DNA of 64,000 bases from Oscillospiraceae bacterium (GTDB lineage: Bacteria; Bacillota; Clostridia; Oscillospirales; CAG-272), in the NCBI GenBank assembly GCA_015063625.1, contig SVTT01000008.1:24805-88804 (forward strand). The letters are read 5' to 3'. A program made the position numbers and the translations under genes. This document shows positions 41,321 through 51,478 of the stretch, one piece after another. A model generated the notes under the pieces. That model was not told where the DNA came from. It made no database searches and saw only the letters and a program-made list of their open reading frames with translations. Numbering within the stretch: the first letter of the stretch is position 1; every line of letters starts with the position of its first letter.

Positions 41321-41978
41321 TCGCGCTCACCACCGTTTCGACAAGCTGCCTGATCTTTTTCTCCTGCTCGACCCACGCTGCCTCGATCTCCGTCTTTTTC
41401 TTTTCGCCGACCGAGGGAGAGGCGAGCACGAGATCCACCAACTGAGAAGCCATTAGATGGATCGCACCCTCGGTTGCCATCACGATATTTTGCAGCGTCG
41501 CATTCTGCTCGGCGGCGCTCGCGCTGCTCTCGACAAAGTCCTTGACGGGGGCTACCGCCTTCTCGATATTTTCAAGAGTGTCGCCCGTGTCGTTCATAAA
41601 TCTTGTCTGTGCCTCCGAAAGCGCCTTTTGGAGCGTCAGCACGTTCTTTTCGCTCCCTTCTCCGAAATAGGCATCAAGAGTGCTTGTGACCCTCTCTGCC
41701 GCCTTCTTGGACTTGGCGATACCGCCGATCTTTGGGACGAGCTTGTAGATGATGTAAAAAACGATTGCCAGGGTGTCGATATTGGAAAGCACCCAGTCCT
41801 GTACCTGCTCGGTAAATGGCTTGACTTCCACCGAGGAGGCAAGCTTGCTTTCCGATGTTTCCTCCCGATGCTCCGGAGGGAGCTCGGTTTCGGCAACCGC
41901 CGAGGAGTGCAGAGTCAGTGCAAAAACAAGTGCGATCACCGACAGAGCATTCAAAATGATATACACTGCTTTTTTCAT
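41289..41978 (-). CDS. prophage protein with signal peptide, membrane helix and coiled coil
   Basis: 229 residues from ATG 41978 after AAGGAGA. A signal-like start (MKKAVYIILNALSVIALVFA), a second hydrophobic segment about 65-85 (NIDTLAIVFYIIYKLVP), then about 130 residues of amphipathic helix rich in Ala, Glu and Lys. Probably envelope-associated. Function unknown; it may belong with the two membrane proteins downstream. Confidence 0.65.
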   Translation of the reverse strand: MKKAVYIILNALSVIALVFALTLHSSAVAETELPPEHREETSESKLASSVEVKPFTEQVQDWVLSNIDTLAIVFYIIYKLVPKIGGIAKSKKAAERVTSTLDAYFGEGSEKNVLTLQKALSEAQTRFMNDTGDTLENIEKAVAPVKDFVESSASAAEQNATLQNIVMATEGAIHLMASQLVDLVLASPSVGEKKKTEIEAAWVEQEKKIRQLVETVVSANDKKEQGTAS

Positions 41979-41992
41979 GGTTATATTTCTCC

Positions 41993-42352
41993 TTATCCGA
42001 ATAAATCCTTTTTGTTCAGTTGTGCCTCGTGCCGATCCACCTTTCGCTTCACGGATGCAAGCTGTACAAGCAAGGGGAGCAGGCAACGCCAGTCCTCCCC
42101 CGTGGCGCAAGCGCGCGTGACACCGTTTCGCTCGGTACTGAGCAAGGATTCACAGCGCTTGCCGTTCACGGTGATCCGAAGTGCACCCGTTTCTGCGGGC
42201 AGCTCAAAGGTGCCGTTTTTGATGGCGTGGGGGCTCCCGTTGATGTCGACGATGCCCGTGCCGACGTACGGAAGCACCTCCACCGTAGTCGGCAGCACGT
42301 GGGAGCAGGAATCCCCCCAAACCCCCTTATCCTCTGTCAAATAAAGTTTCAT
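41993..42352 (-). CDS. small prophage tail-region protein
   Basis: 119 residues from ATG 42352 preceded by AAAGGAGAAG. A beta-rich first half (MKLYLTEDKGVWGD...PYVGTGIVDING) suggests a tail-fibre accessory or chaperone protein. The final 30 residues are helical and positively charged. No family recognised. It lies 13 bases after the giant fibre gene. Confidence 0.6.
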   Translation of the reverse strand: MKLYLTEDKGVWGDSCSHVLPTTVEVLPYVGTGIVDINGSPHAIKNGTFELPAETGALRITVNGKRCESLLSTERNGVTRACATGEDWRCLLPLLVQLASVKRKVDRHEAQLNKKDLFG

Positions 42353-42365
42353 GGCTTCTCCTTTC

Positions 42366-45300
42366 TTAATGCGAGACAGTAAGGAATTGATAGGATCCGT
42401 CGACCGAAATGTCGAGATAATAGGAACGATGGGTCGTGCCGCCGTCAGAGCTCTCGGTATAAGAGAACAAAAGCGGGCTGCTCCCCTCTCCACTTAACAC
42501 GTCAAACTCGAGCATGGGAATCTCGGTACTGACACCCGCATAAAAGGAGCGCTTGCACTCAAAGCGGATCATATCACCCGATTCAAGACGAAGCCCCATG
42601 CCCGACTCGGCATAGGTCGCAACATCACCCATTTCTACGCCATTGACCTTGAAGGTGATGGGAGCGTAGCCACTCTCAGCCATTGAAGAGGCAAAGGAAA
42701 CGATTCTCTGTGTGGAGATCTGTGCAAACGCCTGCTCCAGGGCGAGCAGGCGCTCCTTGACCCGAGCCGCCTCTTGCATTGCCGAAAGTGAATAGGAGAG
42801 AGCATTGGTGGCATCGGTCTTGACCGGATCAAGCTCTCTCATGCGCACGGGATGCTCTTGCTCGGTGGGGGCCCCGATCTTAAACTGCCCCGCCACATCA
42901 CGGATAGGAATTGAATGCGGCGTGGCGCTCTCGGTATAGGCCAGGGGGATCAAGATCCCCTCGGCGTTGGTGGCGTAAAGCGACAGTGCGTCTGCCAGCT
43001 TATTCACCTTGGCGGCGAGAGCGCTTGCAATACTCACCCCCTCCGGGTAGCTTTCAAATGTGGCCAACACCTCACGGATGGTATTAACGACCGTGTTACC
43101 GTCCGTCGTGTCATTGCCAAGCAGTGTCGCGAGCGTGACGAGCAACGCCTTGTCGGCAGCCGACATCAAGCCCGTCATCTCTTTACTCGCGGTACCGATC
43201 AGCTCGACTGCGGCGGCACGATCCTTCTGCAGCTTTTCTTCAAGCCGGGTGTAGACGTTGTTTTTATACTCTTCAAGCATCCTGCTCGTTTCGCCCGACG
43301 CAACGACTGCCGCTTGTGCAAGATCCTTTGCCTCCTCGGCGTCCTTCTCTGCATCGCCCGCCGCGGCAATTGCCTGTGAGGCATTGTTGCTGGCGGTTTC
43401 GATCGCCGTGTTCTGTGCATCGATCAAGGCGGCGATGTCGGTGAATTTCTGCGCAATGCTTGCCCCCTCGGGGTATTGCTGGAAGATCCTCAACACCTCG
43501 GCAATCGTGTTGACCACCGTGTCACTGTCATCGTTTGCAAGAAGCGCCGTGAGCGTAGCAAGCTGCGCCTTGTCGGCAGCCGACATCAAGCCCGAAAGCC
43601 CTGCCGTCGCTTCGCCGATCAAGGCGACTACGAGAGCCCGATCCTTTTTGCCGATCTTTTCGTCTGTTGCCGCCATGGCATCACCCGCCATGAGGCTCGC
43701 CTCGCTTGCCGTTACCACGGCACTTTGTGAGAGCGCTTTTGCCTCGTTCGCTGTGACCTCCGCTTTTCCGACTGCGGCGAGCGCACTGCCTGCCTTTTCA
43801 TCTGCAGCAAGGATATCGGCATTGGCTCGCTGCAAGCTCTGCTCAAGGGCTGCAAATTTTTCTATAATCGTGATCCCCTCGGGATATTCCGAGAAGATCT
43901 CCAGCACATTGTTGATCTGCTCAAGAAGGCTTCCATCTCCCTCCGAATTGAGCAAAGATGAGATCGCGGCAAGCTTTTGCTTGTCCGCGGCCGACATCAA
44001 TCCCGCCAGTGACGAGGTCGCTTCTCCGATCAAGTCGACCACCGCTTTTCTGTCGTAACTCTCGCGCACGGTGTACTCGATGATCAGCGGTGCAAAAATG
44101 TTGTTCCCGGTTTCGGCGGTCATCCTTCCGTTGCCCTCAACCTCAATGAAATTGTCATCATCCAGCAGATGGGAAATGTCGGTCACCTCGGGGGATGCAA
44201 TGTCATAGACACAAAAACAACCGCTCAAAGCTGCTTTCAGCTCTGCCGCCGAAGTATACGCCCCTTGCGTGAAAATCAGCACGAAAGCACCGTATTGGTC
44301 GATGTATGCCCTTGTCACGGATGGAGGCAGTGCGCCGAAGGTCGTCGAGCCGTTGAGCTTGGCAAACCGCGCAGAGTAGGCATAGCTGCTGTCAGTCATC
44401 ATGGTCCAATCAAGCGTTCCGAGGTCAACGATGTCTTGCGTCTTGTGCCATTCTTTCACCCCTTCATCAGGCCGCCATTCAATATAATTGTAATGACTTT
44501 CATTTGTACCAAGACCATACCCGTCAAGAGCTTGTACGGCTTCGGGGATTTGCACGGTGCATTCTGTGTAGGGGGTATAGGGTTTGACTGTCGCCCCCTC
44601 GTTGATCATAGGATAAATTACTCGGTCAACGGTTGCACCCGATGACGCTTGTGTGTAAATGTTGACGAGTTGGTAGGAATTATCCCACGTGAACGATCCC
44701 GTAGCATACTGCGTGCCGTTCGGTGTGACGTAGGAAACGATGACTCCGTTCGACGCCGAATAGGTGACGCCATGTTCAAAATCGGCAGTCGTGGAAAACG
44801 AAAAAGAGGATATACCTGATGCCGTTCCAAATCTCTTGATTGAACCATCCGCATTGACCGTTGTCGTGACCCCGTTGACTGTAACCGATTCTCCGACGGC
44901 ACCGCTGTTATAGGGGAATTTTATCAAGTTCTGTCCCACGCTCTTGATCGCCGTCACCTTTGCGCTCCGAAGCCCAACAAAATAGGGTTCGTATGGAAGG
45001 GCGGTGTCCCCGACATTGAGCATCGGAAGAACGGTGATATTCACAGTGCCCGTATAGGTCGAAGCCAGCTTGACAAAGACGGTCACCGTTTCCCCTGCTG
45101 TCAAGGTGAATTTCACGCCATTGCCGCTATCGGTCGCCATTCTGTTCCAAGATCCGCTTGCGCTGTAAATATCGGCGCCGATATAAAACGAAGCGGTGCT
45201 TGCGCCCGATGTTTGCAATCCGCTGAAGCAATAGGAACCGCTTGGCAACGGCATGCGGCTTGCAAAGGTGAAGTTTGTTTCGCCCGCCGTTTTCGTGCCA

Positions 45301-46865
45301 CTGGCGGTCACTTTTCTGTCATCCGCGATCGACCAAGTCACGCCAAATTCGGTTTTTGATGTGCTGTAATAGGGGAACGGGATCAGATTGTTTGTTTTCT
45401 TCGTCATACCGCCGACCCTCAGCAACTTCGCCTGCCGGAGAGAATTTGCAGGCACGGTTTTTGAACCGAAATTGCCGACGTCGAGCGCGGTCTTCACATT
45501 GACAAGCTCCTTGATGTTAGCGATATCCTTGCCGTTTCTTGTGACCGTCGAGCCCATCCGACTTGCTACGGCTGCCGACGCCTCTGCCGCTTCCTTTGAT
45601 TCGGATGCGTTTTGCTTGGCATCGATCGCATCCTTCTGCGCTTCGGCAGCCAGTCTTTCTACGGCAGCTATTTGTTGACTGTGGTATCTCTTATTGACGA
45701 TATCGTCTTCATCCATGGGGTCCGAGATCTTTGCCCTGCCGCCCTCATCTCTCACCAAGGCAGCCCCCGGGGTGTTGGCGGAATCATACGGAATCGCCGC
45801 CTGATCGCCTGCACCGTTGACCCCGTAAAGGATCTTTTGCTCGGTTCTCTTGCTGACCTTATCGGCAAGTGCTGCGGCGACATTGGCACCCTCGGGGTAG
45901 GATTCGAATGCCCTGAACACCTCCTCGATCGTGTTAATCACGGTGTCGGCATTTTCCCCAAGGATGCTTTTGAGCGTTTCAACCGCCATCTTGTCTGTTG
46001 CAGACATCAGACCCGCCTTCTGCTCGGTCGCCATGCCGACGATCGCCGCCATGGCCTCGTAGGTGTTGATGGCATAGCGCTCATCTCCGAGAGCCATTGT
46101 CAGCACAGGGGATCCGTGCTTTCGCACGGTTTTCTCTCTGACGTTGATTTCGAACCACGTTGTGTCGGGATCGCTCCAATCGATCGAGGTATCTGTCAGA
46201 AATTCGTTTTTCGATTCCGCCGCCTTAATGCCTGTTGGATCGATCCTGAGGCCACGCTCGCGCTTCCAGCCCTCCTCTCCGACGCGCTCCTCAAAGTTCT
46301 CCTTCAACTCAAGCGTGGAGGTGATGACCTTTACCTGGTCAGCAAGATCCTTGGCATCGGCAGCGCTTTGTGCTGCCGATCGCTCACTTTGTTCTGCCTC
46401 CTCCATCGCTTCTCTCGCGTTCTCCATGTGTTGCCTTGATTCCTCTACCGAGGCAGAAGCAGATGCCAGCAGTGCCTTGAGCAGTGCCGCGAAGTCACTG
46501 CCCTGCTCCTTGTCGTCGGGAAAGGGCAGTGCGGAGAAGCCGCCTACCGGGAAGCTGCATTCATCGCTGACAAATTCTCTCCCGCCGGCATCGGTCAGCA
46601 CGAAGTGCAGCGAAACCTCGCCCGGCATGGCAGTTAACTCGGGGCGGATGTCCATCTGATAGACCGAAAGGCGCATCTCCTGAAAGCCGACGTGCTTCAA
46701 GAAAGCCGTTTTCCCCTCCCTGCCGTCGGGCAGGCGATAGCGGATCTCTGCCGTCTGTACGCCCGAGAAGGGAGAGACGAGCACGATGCTTGCCGCGGTT
46801 TCTCCGACATTAACGTGTTCGGGAATGGTGTTCACGCTTTTATCGGGTTTTAGGATAAAAACCAT
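42366..46865 (-). CDS. giant tail fibre / receptor-binding protein with internal repeats
   Basis: 1499 residues from ATG 46865 after AAGGAGG. The N-terminus looks like a baseplate-attachment domain. Four copies of a 55-60-residue segment carry GLMSA(A/T)DK and then YPEG (DNA around 45890-46015, 43880-44005, 43470-43590 and 43040-43175), linked by Ala-rich coiled-coil stretches. Between the first and second copies lie two tandem beta-sandwich modules of the type seen in phage carbohydrate-binding fibres (NLIPFPY and NLIKFPY openings). It likely contacts the host surface. Confidence 0.8.
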   Translation of the reverse strand: MVFILKPDKSVNTIPEHVNVGETAASIVLVSPFSGVQTAEIRYRLPDGREGKTAFLKHVGFQEMRLSVYQMDIRPELTAMPGEVSLHFVLTDAGGREFVSDECSFPVGGFSALPFPDDKEQGSDFAALLKALLASASASVEESRQHMENAREAMEEAEQSERSAAQSAADAKDLADQVKVITSTLELKENFEERVGEEGWKRERGLRIDPTGIKAAESKNEFLTDTSIDWSDPDTTWFEINVREKTVRKHGSPVLTMALGDERYAINTYEAMAAIVGMATEQKAGLMSATDKMAVETLKSILGENADTVINTIEEVFRAFESYPEGANVAAALADKVSKRTEQKILYGVNGAGDQAAIPYDSANTPGAALVRDEGGRAKISDPMDEDDIVNKRYHSQQIAAVERLAAEAQKDAIDAKQNASESKEAAEASAAVASRMGSTVTRNGKDIANIKELVNVKTALDVGNFGSKTVPANSLRQAKLLRVGGMTKKTNNLIPFPYYSTSKTEFGVTWSIADDRKVTASGTKTAGETNFTFASRMPLPSGSYCFSGLQTSGASTASFYIGADIYSASGSWNRMATDSGNGVKFTLTAGETVTVFVKLASTYTGTVNITVLPMLNVGDTALPYEPYFVGLRSAKVTAIKSVGQNLIKFPYNSGAVGESVTVNGVTTTVNADGSIKRFGTASGISSFSFSTTADFEHGVTYSASNGVIVSYVTPNGTQYATGSFTWDNSYQLVNIYTQASSGATVDRVIYPMINEGATVKPYTPYTECTVQIPEAVQALDGYGLGTNESHYNYIEWRPDEGVKEWHKTQDIVDLGTLDWTMMTDSSYAYSARFAKLNGSTTFGALPPSVTRAYIDQYGAFVLIFTQGAYTSAAELKAALSGCFCVYDIASPEVTDISHLLDDDNFIEVEGNGRMTAETGNNIFAPLIIEYTVRESYDRKAVVDLIGEATSSLAGLMSAADKQKLAAISSLLNSEGDGSLLEQINNVLEIFSEYPEGITIIEKFAALEQSLQRANADILAADEKAGSALAAVGKAEVTANEAKALSQSAVVTASEASLMAGDAMAATDEKIGKKDRALVVALIGEATAGLSGLMSAADKAQLATLTALLANDDSDTVVNTIAEVLRIFQQYPEGASIAQKFTDIAALIDAQNTAIETASNNASQAIAAAGDAEKDAEEAKDLAQAAVVASGETSRMLEEYKNNVYTRLEEKLQKDRAAAVELIGTASKEMTGLMSAADKALLVTLATLLGNDTTDGNTVVNTIREVLATFESYPEGVSIASALAAKVNKLADALSLYATNAEGILIPLAYTESATPHSIPIRDVAGQFKIGAPTEQEHPVRMRELDPVKTDATNALSYSLSAMQEAARVKERLLALEQAFAQISTQRIVSFASSMAESGYAPITFKVNGVEMGDVATYAESGMGLRLESGDMIRFECKRSFYAGVSTEIPMLEFDVLSGEGSSPLLFSYTESSDGGTTHRSYYLDISVDGSYQFLTVSH

Positions 46866-46876
46866 GGGATACCTCC

Positions 46877-49717
46877 TTATTTGTGCGAAAAATTGAAATA
46901 GATCCTGCAATCGGGCTCAAGCCGCTTGTTGGCACCGAGCAGGAATTTTCCCCGATAGATCATCGCCCATGCGCTGTGGGGACGCTCGTTGAAGGGGGGC
47001 ACGCGCAGGCAGTACCCCTCATGCTCAAGGAACTGAACGGACAAGGGGTTATCAGTGCGCTTTGTTGTCCCACCGATCGGGTCAAGATAGGGACCGTCTG
47101 TGCCATTGCCGTAAAGATAGATTTGGGGGTGCTCGACGTGCCCGTCCTCATCGACGCCGATCGTGCGGACAAAGGGGCAAAGAGAGGAAAGGTCGTTTCC
47201 GATGATCAGACCGCTGTCGCTTTCAAACAGCAGCTGATAGGTGAGCATGATGCGCTCACGGCTGTCCTTAAAGAGGTACAAAAGCGGGTGCTCTCCCTGC
47301 ACGGTGCTGATGCCGACCTCTCCGTAGGTGATGCGGCTTGTGTAAAGCGGCGCGGGAAGTGATCTGCCGAGCTCGACACCCGCATCACCCTCTTTGAAAG
47401 CCCCCATGCCGTTCAATAGCTCGAAGGATAGGAATTCGGCATCTCCGTAGCAGTCGCCGTACTCCATGTACGATTGCAAATGATATTGCTTCCCGCTGCA
47501 CTGCCGTGCCTGTTTACCGACAGAGAAGTTGTCCGCCATTGACGCGACGAATGCCACCGAATTACCAAAGCCGAACGATGCCACGGGCAGCAGCGCCTCG
47601 GTGATCCGGCGTGCATCCGCCTCACGCGGCAAAAGATTCCTTCCGTGCTCGGCAGCGTAGGTCTTGACGCGCATCAAGGACATGCGGTGATCGCCACTCA
47701 CCTCGTTGTGATTGCATAACCATTGACACAGCAGCCTCTTTGCCCACGGTGTCAGAAGAGAGTCATCCTCCGCGGTCGGTGCATGCAGGGAGATGGTACA
47801 AACGTCGGTGTAGAGCACGCTTCGGTCGGTGACATTTTTGGTATCAATCTCATACTGCCGCACTGCGTTCGGCACCGAAACATGCTCGCCGAGGCGATTG
47901 TAGTGCTCAGACACCGACAGCATCGCCTTGACAAAGCTTGCATAGATTTCAAACGAGATTGCGGTGATATAATTTTTCTCGTCAGGCATGGTGCCGATAT
48001 CGGGCAGATCCGAGACGTCACGCAGAAGATAGGTCAGCTTGGGTGCGTCGGAGGTCATCTGCTCTGCCGTACCGTGCAAAAAGGCACCGAGTGCTTCCTT
48101 GTCGAGCTCGTTGGCGCTTTGGTTGACGATGGTGCCGATTCCCTTGCCCCTTTTGTCGGTGCGCGAATTGACCAGGCGCACATTGAGATATGGCTCATAC
48201 TCCACGCTGAAAAGCAGATCGCAATAATTGCTGAGGGAATCCACGCTCTCACCCGTTGCCTCGTTGTAGATGTTGGTAATGGAATAGCGCGTGAGCGCGC
48301 TTGGCTTTGCGTTTTCGTCCTTAAAAAACAGTCCCTTGATACCCCTTGACCCTTGGGTGTAATACAGCGAATAGGACTTGCTGTAATCTCCCATATAATT
48401 GCTAAGACCGCGGTAGCGACTCTCCTCATTGACCCATTTCGTAAGATCGAGCACACGGTTATCGCCCTTGCACTTCATTAAGAGCCGTGTGATCCTGCGG
48501 ATGGGCAGCGTGGTCTCGATCTCTCCCGTCGTGTCGCTGATCCTTGCCTCCATATCCGAGGCGCGGAGCGTTCGCATACCGACGTGCTCGATGCTTGTCA
48601 TGCTGCGAAAAGGGCCCGACGGGTCGGAAACGACCGCCTCCGAGCTGTCACCGATGACAAGATTTGCGGCGTTCGTTTCGACACGTCCGCCGTATTTTGT
48701 GCACTCAAAGGTGCTTTGATCTCCGATCAAGCACCCCTTGATGCGTGTGCGCCTCGCGGATGTCAGGGGAATGAAGTACACGTGTCCCTTGCCCTCCTCA
48801 TCAAAACGGAGCTTGGTCTTCGCGTGCAGATATTTGGCGAATGCATCAAGATTTTCCTTAAGTGTCGCCTCATTGGCAAAGGAGAGCTCGGGGCATTCGA
48901 ACTGGCGAGTGTCGATCGCACCCTCCGTGCCGACATCATGAAAATAGGCGCGCTCGCCCTCACTTCTCACGGGGTCTGCGGTGATCAGAAGCCGCTCGAC
49001 CGCCTCAAAGACCGTCAAGGGAGTTTTTTTGTTCTCGTTCTCGACTCGTGTGATCTTGATGTCAAATACCGATCGGTGAAGGGTGCTCTTTTCACCCTCC
49101 TCTTCGTCAATTGAATAGGACCTCTCGAACACCACTTGAACAGTCGATACACGCGAGGTATCGACCACGGCGTCGGTTAAGAAGACCTCAATCAGCGGGC
49201 CACCATCCACCGAATAGTAGGTGCGCTCAGACGGTTTTATAAGGTCGCTCAGATGAGCCCATTCGACAATAGCAGGTATCGTCAGGGGCGTGCCCTCTGC
49301 GATCCCTGTCTTGAGATCGCATACGACATATGCGTCGGTTTCAATCGGACCTGTCCAGCTGTTGTTTGCATACTGAAACATCGTTACCGTCTGCTCTGCG
49401 GGCACGGACGTGTATTCAAGCCGCAGGGGCTTGGTAAAGGTCTTGGCGCCGCAGGGTACGCGCTCCAGCTCCTTGGTTGCCTCCAGCAACATCAGATTGT
49501 GTGTTGCCTTGCCCGTATAGCGCTCTCTCACGACGTCGTCGCGCGCGATCACCCACCACCTGTCAAGCAGCTTGACGTGGGTAAACGGGGAGAACGCTTC
49601 TTGCCTGTCGGTGTGCCTCAGCTTCAGGCATGCCTGGTCAAGACCGCCCTCGTGCGTGTAGGTCACGCCGATCGGCAGAGATGGACGGTATGCCTTGCCG
49701 TCAATCGTGATCCTCAT
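46877..49717 (-). CDS. phage tail/baseplate protein
   Basis: 946 residues. The start MRITIDGKAYRPSLPIGVTY followed by HNLMLLEATKELERVP resembles the N-terminal hub domains of siphophage Tal-type baseplate proteins. No peptidase or lysozyme motif is evident in the rest. It overlaps the 162-residue gene (ATGA) and precedes the giant fibre, which fits a hub carrying the receptor-binding protein. Confidence 0.65.
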   Translation of the reverse strand: MRITIDGKAYRPSLPIGVTYTHEGGLDQACLKLRHTDRQEAFSPFTHVKLLDRWWVIARDDVVRERYTGKATHNLMLLEATKELERVPCGAKTFTKPLRLEYTSVPAEQTVTMFQYANNSWTGPIETDAYVVCDLKTGIAEGTPLTIPAIVEWAHLSDLIKPSERTYYSVDGGPLIEVFLTDAVVDTSRVSTVQVVFERSYSIDEEEGEKSTLHRSVFDIKITRVENENKKTPLTVFEAVERLLITADPVRSEGERAYFHDVGTEGAIDTRQFECPELSFANEATLKENLDAFAKYLHAKTKLRFDEEGKGHVYFIPLTSARRTRIKGCLIGDQSTFECTKYGGRVETNAANLVIGDSSEAVVSDPSGPFRSMTSIEHVGMRTLRASDMEARISDTTGEIETTLPIRRITRLLMKCKGDNRVLDLTKWVNEESRYRGLSNYMGDYSKSYSLYYTQGSRGIKGLFFKDENAKPSALTRYSITNIYNEATGESVDSLSNYCDLLFSVEYEPYLNVRLVNSRTDKRGKGIGTIVNQSANELDKEALGAFLHGTAEQMTSDAPKLTYLLRDVSDLPDIGTMPDEKNYITAISFEIYASFVKAMLSVSEHYNRLGEHVSVPNAVRQYEIDTKNVTDRSVLYTDVCTISLHAPTAEDDSLLTPWAKRLLCQWLCNHNEVSGDHRMSLMRVKTYAAEHGRNLLPREADARRITEALLPVASFGFGNSVAFVASMADNFSVGKQARQCSGKQYHLQSYMEYGDCYGDAEFLSFELLNGMGAFKEGDAGVELGRSLPAPLYTSRITYGEVGISTVQGEHPLLYLFKDSRERIMLTYQLLFESDSGLIIGNDLSSLCPFVRTIGVDEDGHVEHPQIYLYGNGTDGPYLDPIGGTTKRTDNPLSVQFLEHEGYCLRVPPFNERPHSAWAMIYRGKFLLGANKRLEPDCRIYFNFSHK

Positions 49718-50202
49718 GACGTGCCTCCTTGTCTTGAATTGTCAAACCCAAGCCCGAAGCGGGAACGGTACAGCTCCAGTTGCTCATTTTCAACGCGTTG
49801 CTGCTGCTTCACCTGGGCTTGCTTGATACCGTACTGCACGGCGACGCCCATAGCGGTCACGGCAATTCCCGCAATGGCGCCTGCAGGCCCGCCGAACAGC
49901 GCCATGGCGCCCGAAATATTGCTCCACCCACTCATGACGGTCGAAACGCCCATCATGGCAAGGTCTGTCTTCTGCTGAAGCTCCTGCGAGCCCGTTTCGA
50001 TCGCGACGCTTGCTGTGATATGAGAGGCGATGCTGCGCGCCGCAGGCTGCAGCATTTTGCTGGCGACATAGGAGGATGCGGAGGGGGGGACCTTGTTGCG
50101 CGGTTGCTCCGAAACAGGAGAACTGGGCGTATCTGAGGCGACGGGGGCGGCGCTTGACATTCCTGTACCATCCTCGATTCGAATAACGAATTCACTCGCC
50201 AT
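49714..50202 (-). CDS. short phage protein with hydrophobic Gly/Ala segment (tape-measure position)
   Basis: 162 residues from ATG 50202 after AAGGAGG. Residues 1-45 are Ser/Pro-rich, then a helical region, a hydrophobic stretch (GGPAGAIAGIAVTAMGVAV, about 112-130) and a Gln/Glu-rich helix. Its place between tail-type genes, and the Gly/Ala hydrophobic segment, recall tape-measure proteins, but it is several times too short. It might instead be a membrane-penetration or injection protein. Confidence 0.55.
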   Translation of the reverse strand: MASEFVIRIEDGTGMSSAAPVASDTPSSPVSEQPRNKVPPSASSYVASKMLQPAARSIASHITASVAIETGSQELQQKTDLAMMGVSTVMSGWSNISGAMALFGGPAGAIAGIAVTAMGVAVQYGIKQAQVKQQQRVENEQLELYRSRFGLGFDNSRQGGTS

Positions 50203-51478
50203 CGGTGACCTCCTTGGCGATCCACAGCCTGTCGCGGTAGCATATCCGTACGGTATAGCGTCCCTCTCTCTCATAAACGTGCGAAGCACCCTCGCACGCC
50301 GTCTCCGCGTTTGCAGTCATGGTGTCAAAATGTGTCGCATCACCGTCCCCCCACTCGATCACACAGTCGTATCTCCAAAAGCCGTCTTTGTCTTTTTGCC
50401 CCAGCACGATCACGGTGCGATCGCTCTCTGCCAGCACCTCAAGGATCTCGCAGGGCACGGATGCGCTTCTTCTTGACACCGTTTGCTCCGTAAAGATACG
50501 AACGGTGTAAAGATCCTCTTTTTTAAAGGTGTGCACGACCTCGACAACCGATGGATCCTTGATCGTGTCAAGCACGTCGCTTTCCCCGTCCCCCCAAAAG
50601 ATCAGCATACGGGAGGGGACCTCGGGTGCCGTGACAGTATAGGTGCTGCCATCGGCTTCGGTGGCGATCCATCCCTCGCCGAAGGTTACGATCTCGGGGA
50701 TCGCCTCGATCAGTGAGACGTTGACGCCCACATTCTGGGGCGCCTTCACAGTGGCGACCTCATTGCCGAATTGTACGATATAACAATAGATCTCCTCACC
50801 GTCCGACACGGTCAGTGCGTGCGCTCGCGCGCTCTCTTTCCCGAACACACTTTGCTTGATGATGGCACCGAGCTCATTTTTTAGCAGGGGCGTCACAAAA
50901 TCAAAGGAGCGCACCGCCTGCGTGACGGCGCTCCTTGCCTGTGACTCATCGGTAGCATAGGCATCGCTCACTCTCACGTTGCTCACCGAAAACTCGGTGG
51001 TAAATACGGGATGGCCATCCAGCGTAACGTGCACGTCATTGGAGGACACACCGTTTTGGATGATCGACAAATAGACCGTCATCGACACGGGGATGATCTT
51101 TCCCGTGTTGCTCGGCGACGGCTGCTCACTGCCGACAAATGCCGTGGAATAGGTGAATGTCACGGTGTAGATCTCACCGCCATCCCCCACAAACGCCGCG
51201 GTCTCGCCCGTGCCTCCTGCTGCCAGCTCGTCGATCGTGCGGCGAACGGTGTTCACATTGTACGCCTCCGCGGCAAGCTCGACAGTGGCAGTGGCAGATG
51301 CCAAAAAAAGCCCGTAAAGAGGCGTGATCGTCATGGGTGCCATGCGAAACACGCCGCAAAGCGGCATGTGGACGGTATTGTGCTCTCGGTATGCTGCCAC
51401 GAATTCGCCGCGATCCTCATAAAGCACCGCATCAAGCCTTCGGGCGACGTAATTGCAAAATTTACTGTTTTCAATCAT
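50192..51478 (-). CDS. phage structural protein with two PKD-like domains
   Basis: 428 residues. The last 140 residues hold two PKD-type motifs (IFWGDGESDVLDTI...VVHTFKKEDLYTVRIF and IEWGDGDATHFDTM...SHVYEREGRYTVRI), each with the WGDG and H-Y/F-x-YTV pattern. The first 280 residues are beta-rich. Such Ig-like or PKD additions decorate phage tail-tube or capsid surfaces. Following the gp10-like gene, it may be the tail tube protein or a neck decoration. Confidence 0.7.
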   Translation of the reverse strand: MIENSKFCNYVARRLDAVLYEDRGEFVAAYREHNTVHMPLCGVFRMAPMTITPLYGLFLASATATVELAAEAYNVNTVRRTIDELAAGGTGETAAFVGDGGEIYTVTFTYSTAFVGSEQPSPSNTGKIIPVSMTVYLSIIQNGVSSNDVHVTLDGHPVFTTEFSVSNVRVSDAYATDESQARSAVTQAVRSFDFVTPLLKNELGAIIKQSVFGKESARAHALTVSDGEEIYCYIVQFGNEVATVKAPQNVGVNVSLIEAIPEIVTFGEGWIATEADGSTYTVTAPEVPSRMLIFWGDGESDVLDTIKDPSVVEVVHTFKKEDLYTVRIFTEQTVSRRSASVPCEILEVLAESDRTVIVLGQKDKDGFWRYDCVIEWGDGDATHFDTMTANAETACEGASHVYEREGRYTVRICYRDRLWIAKEVTDGE

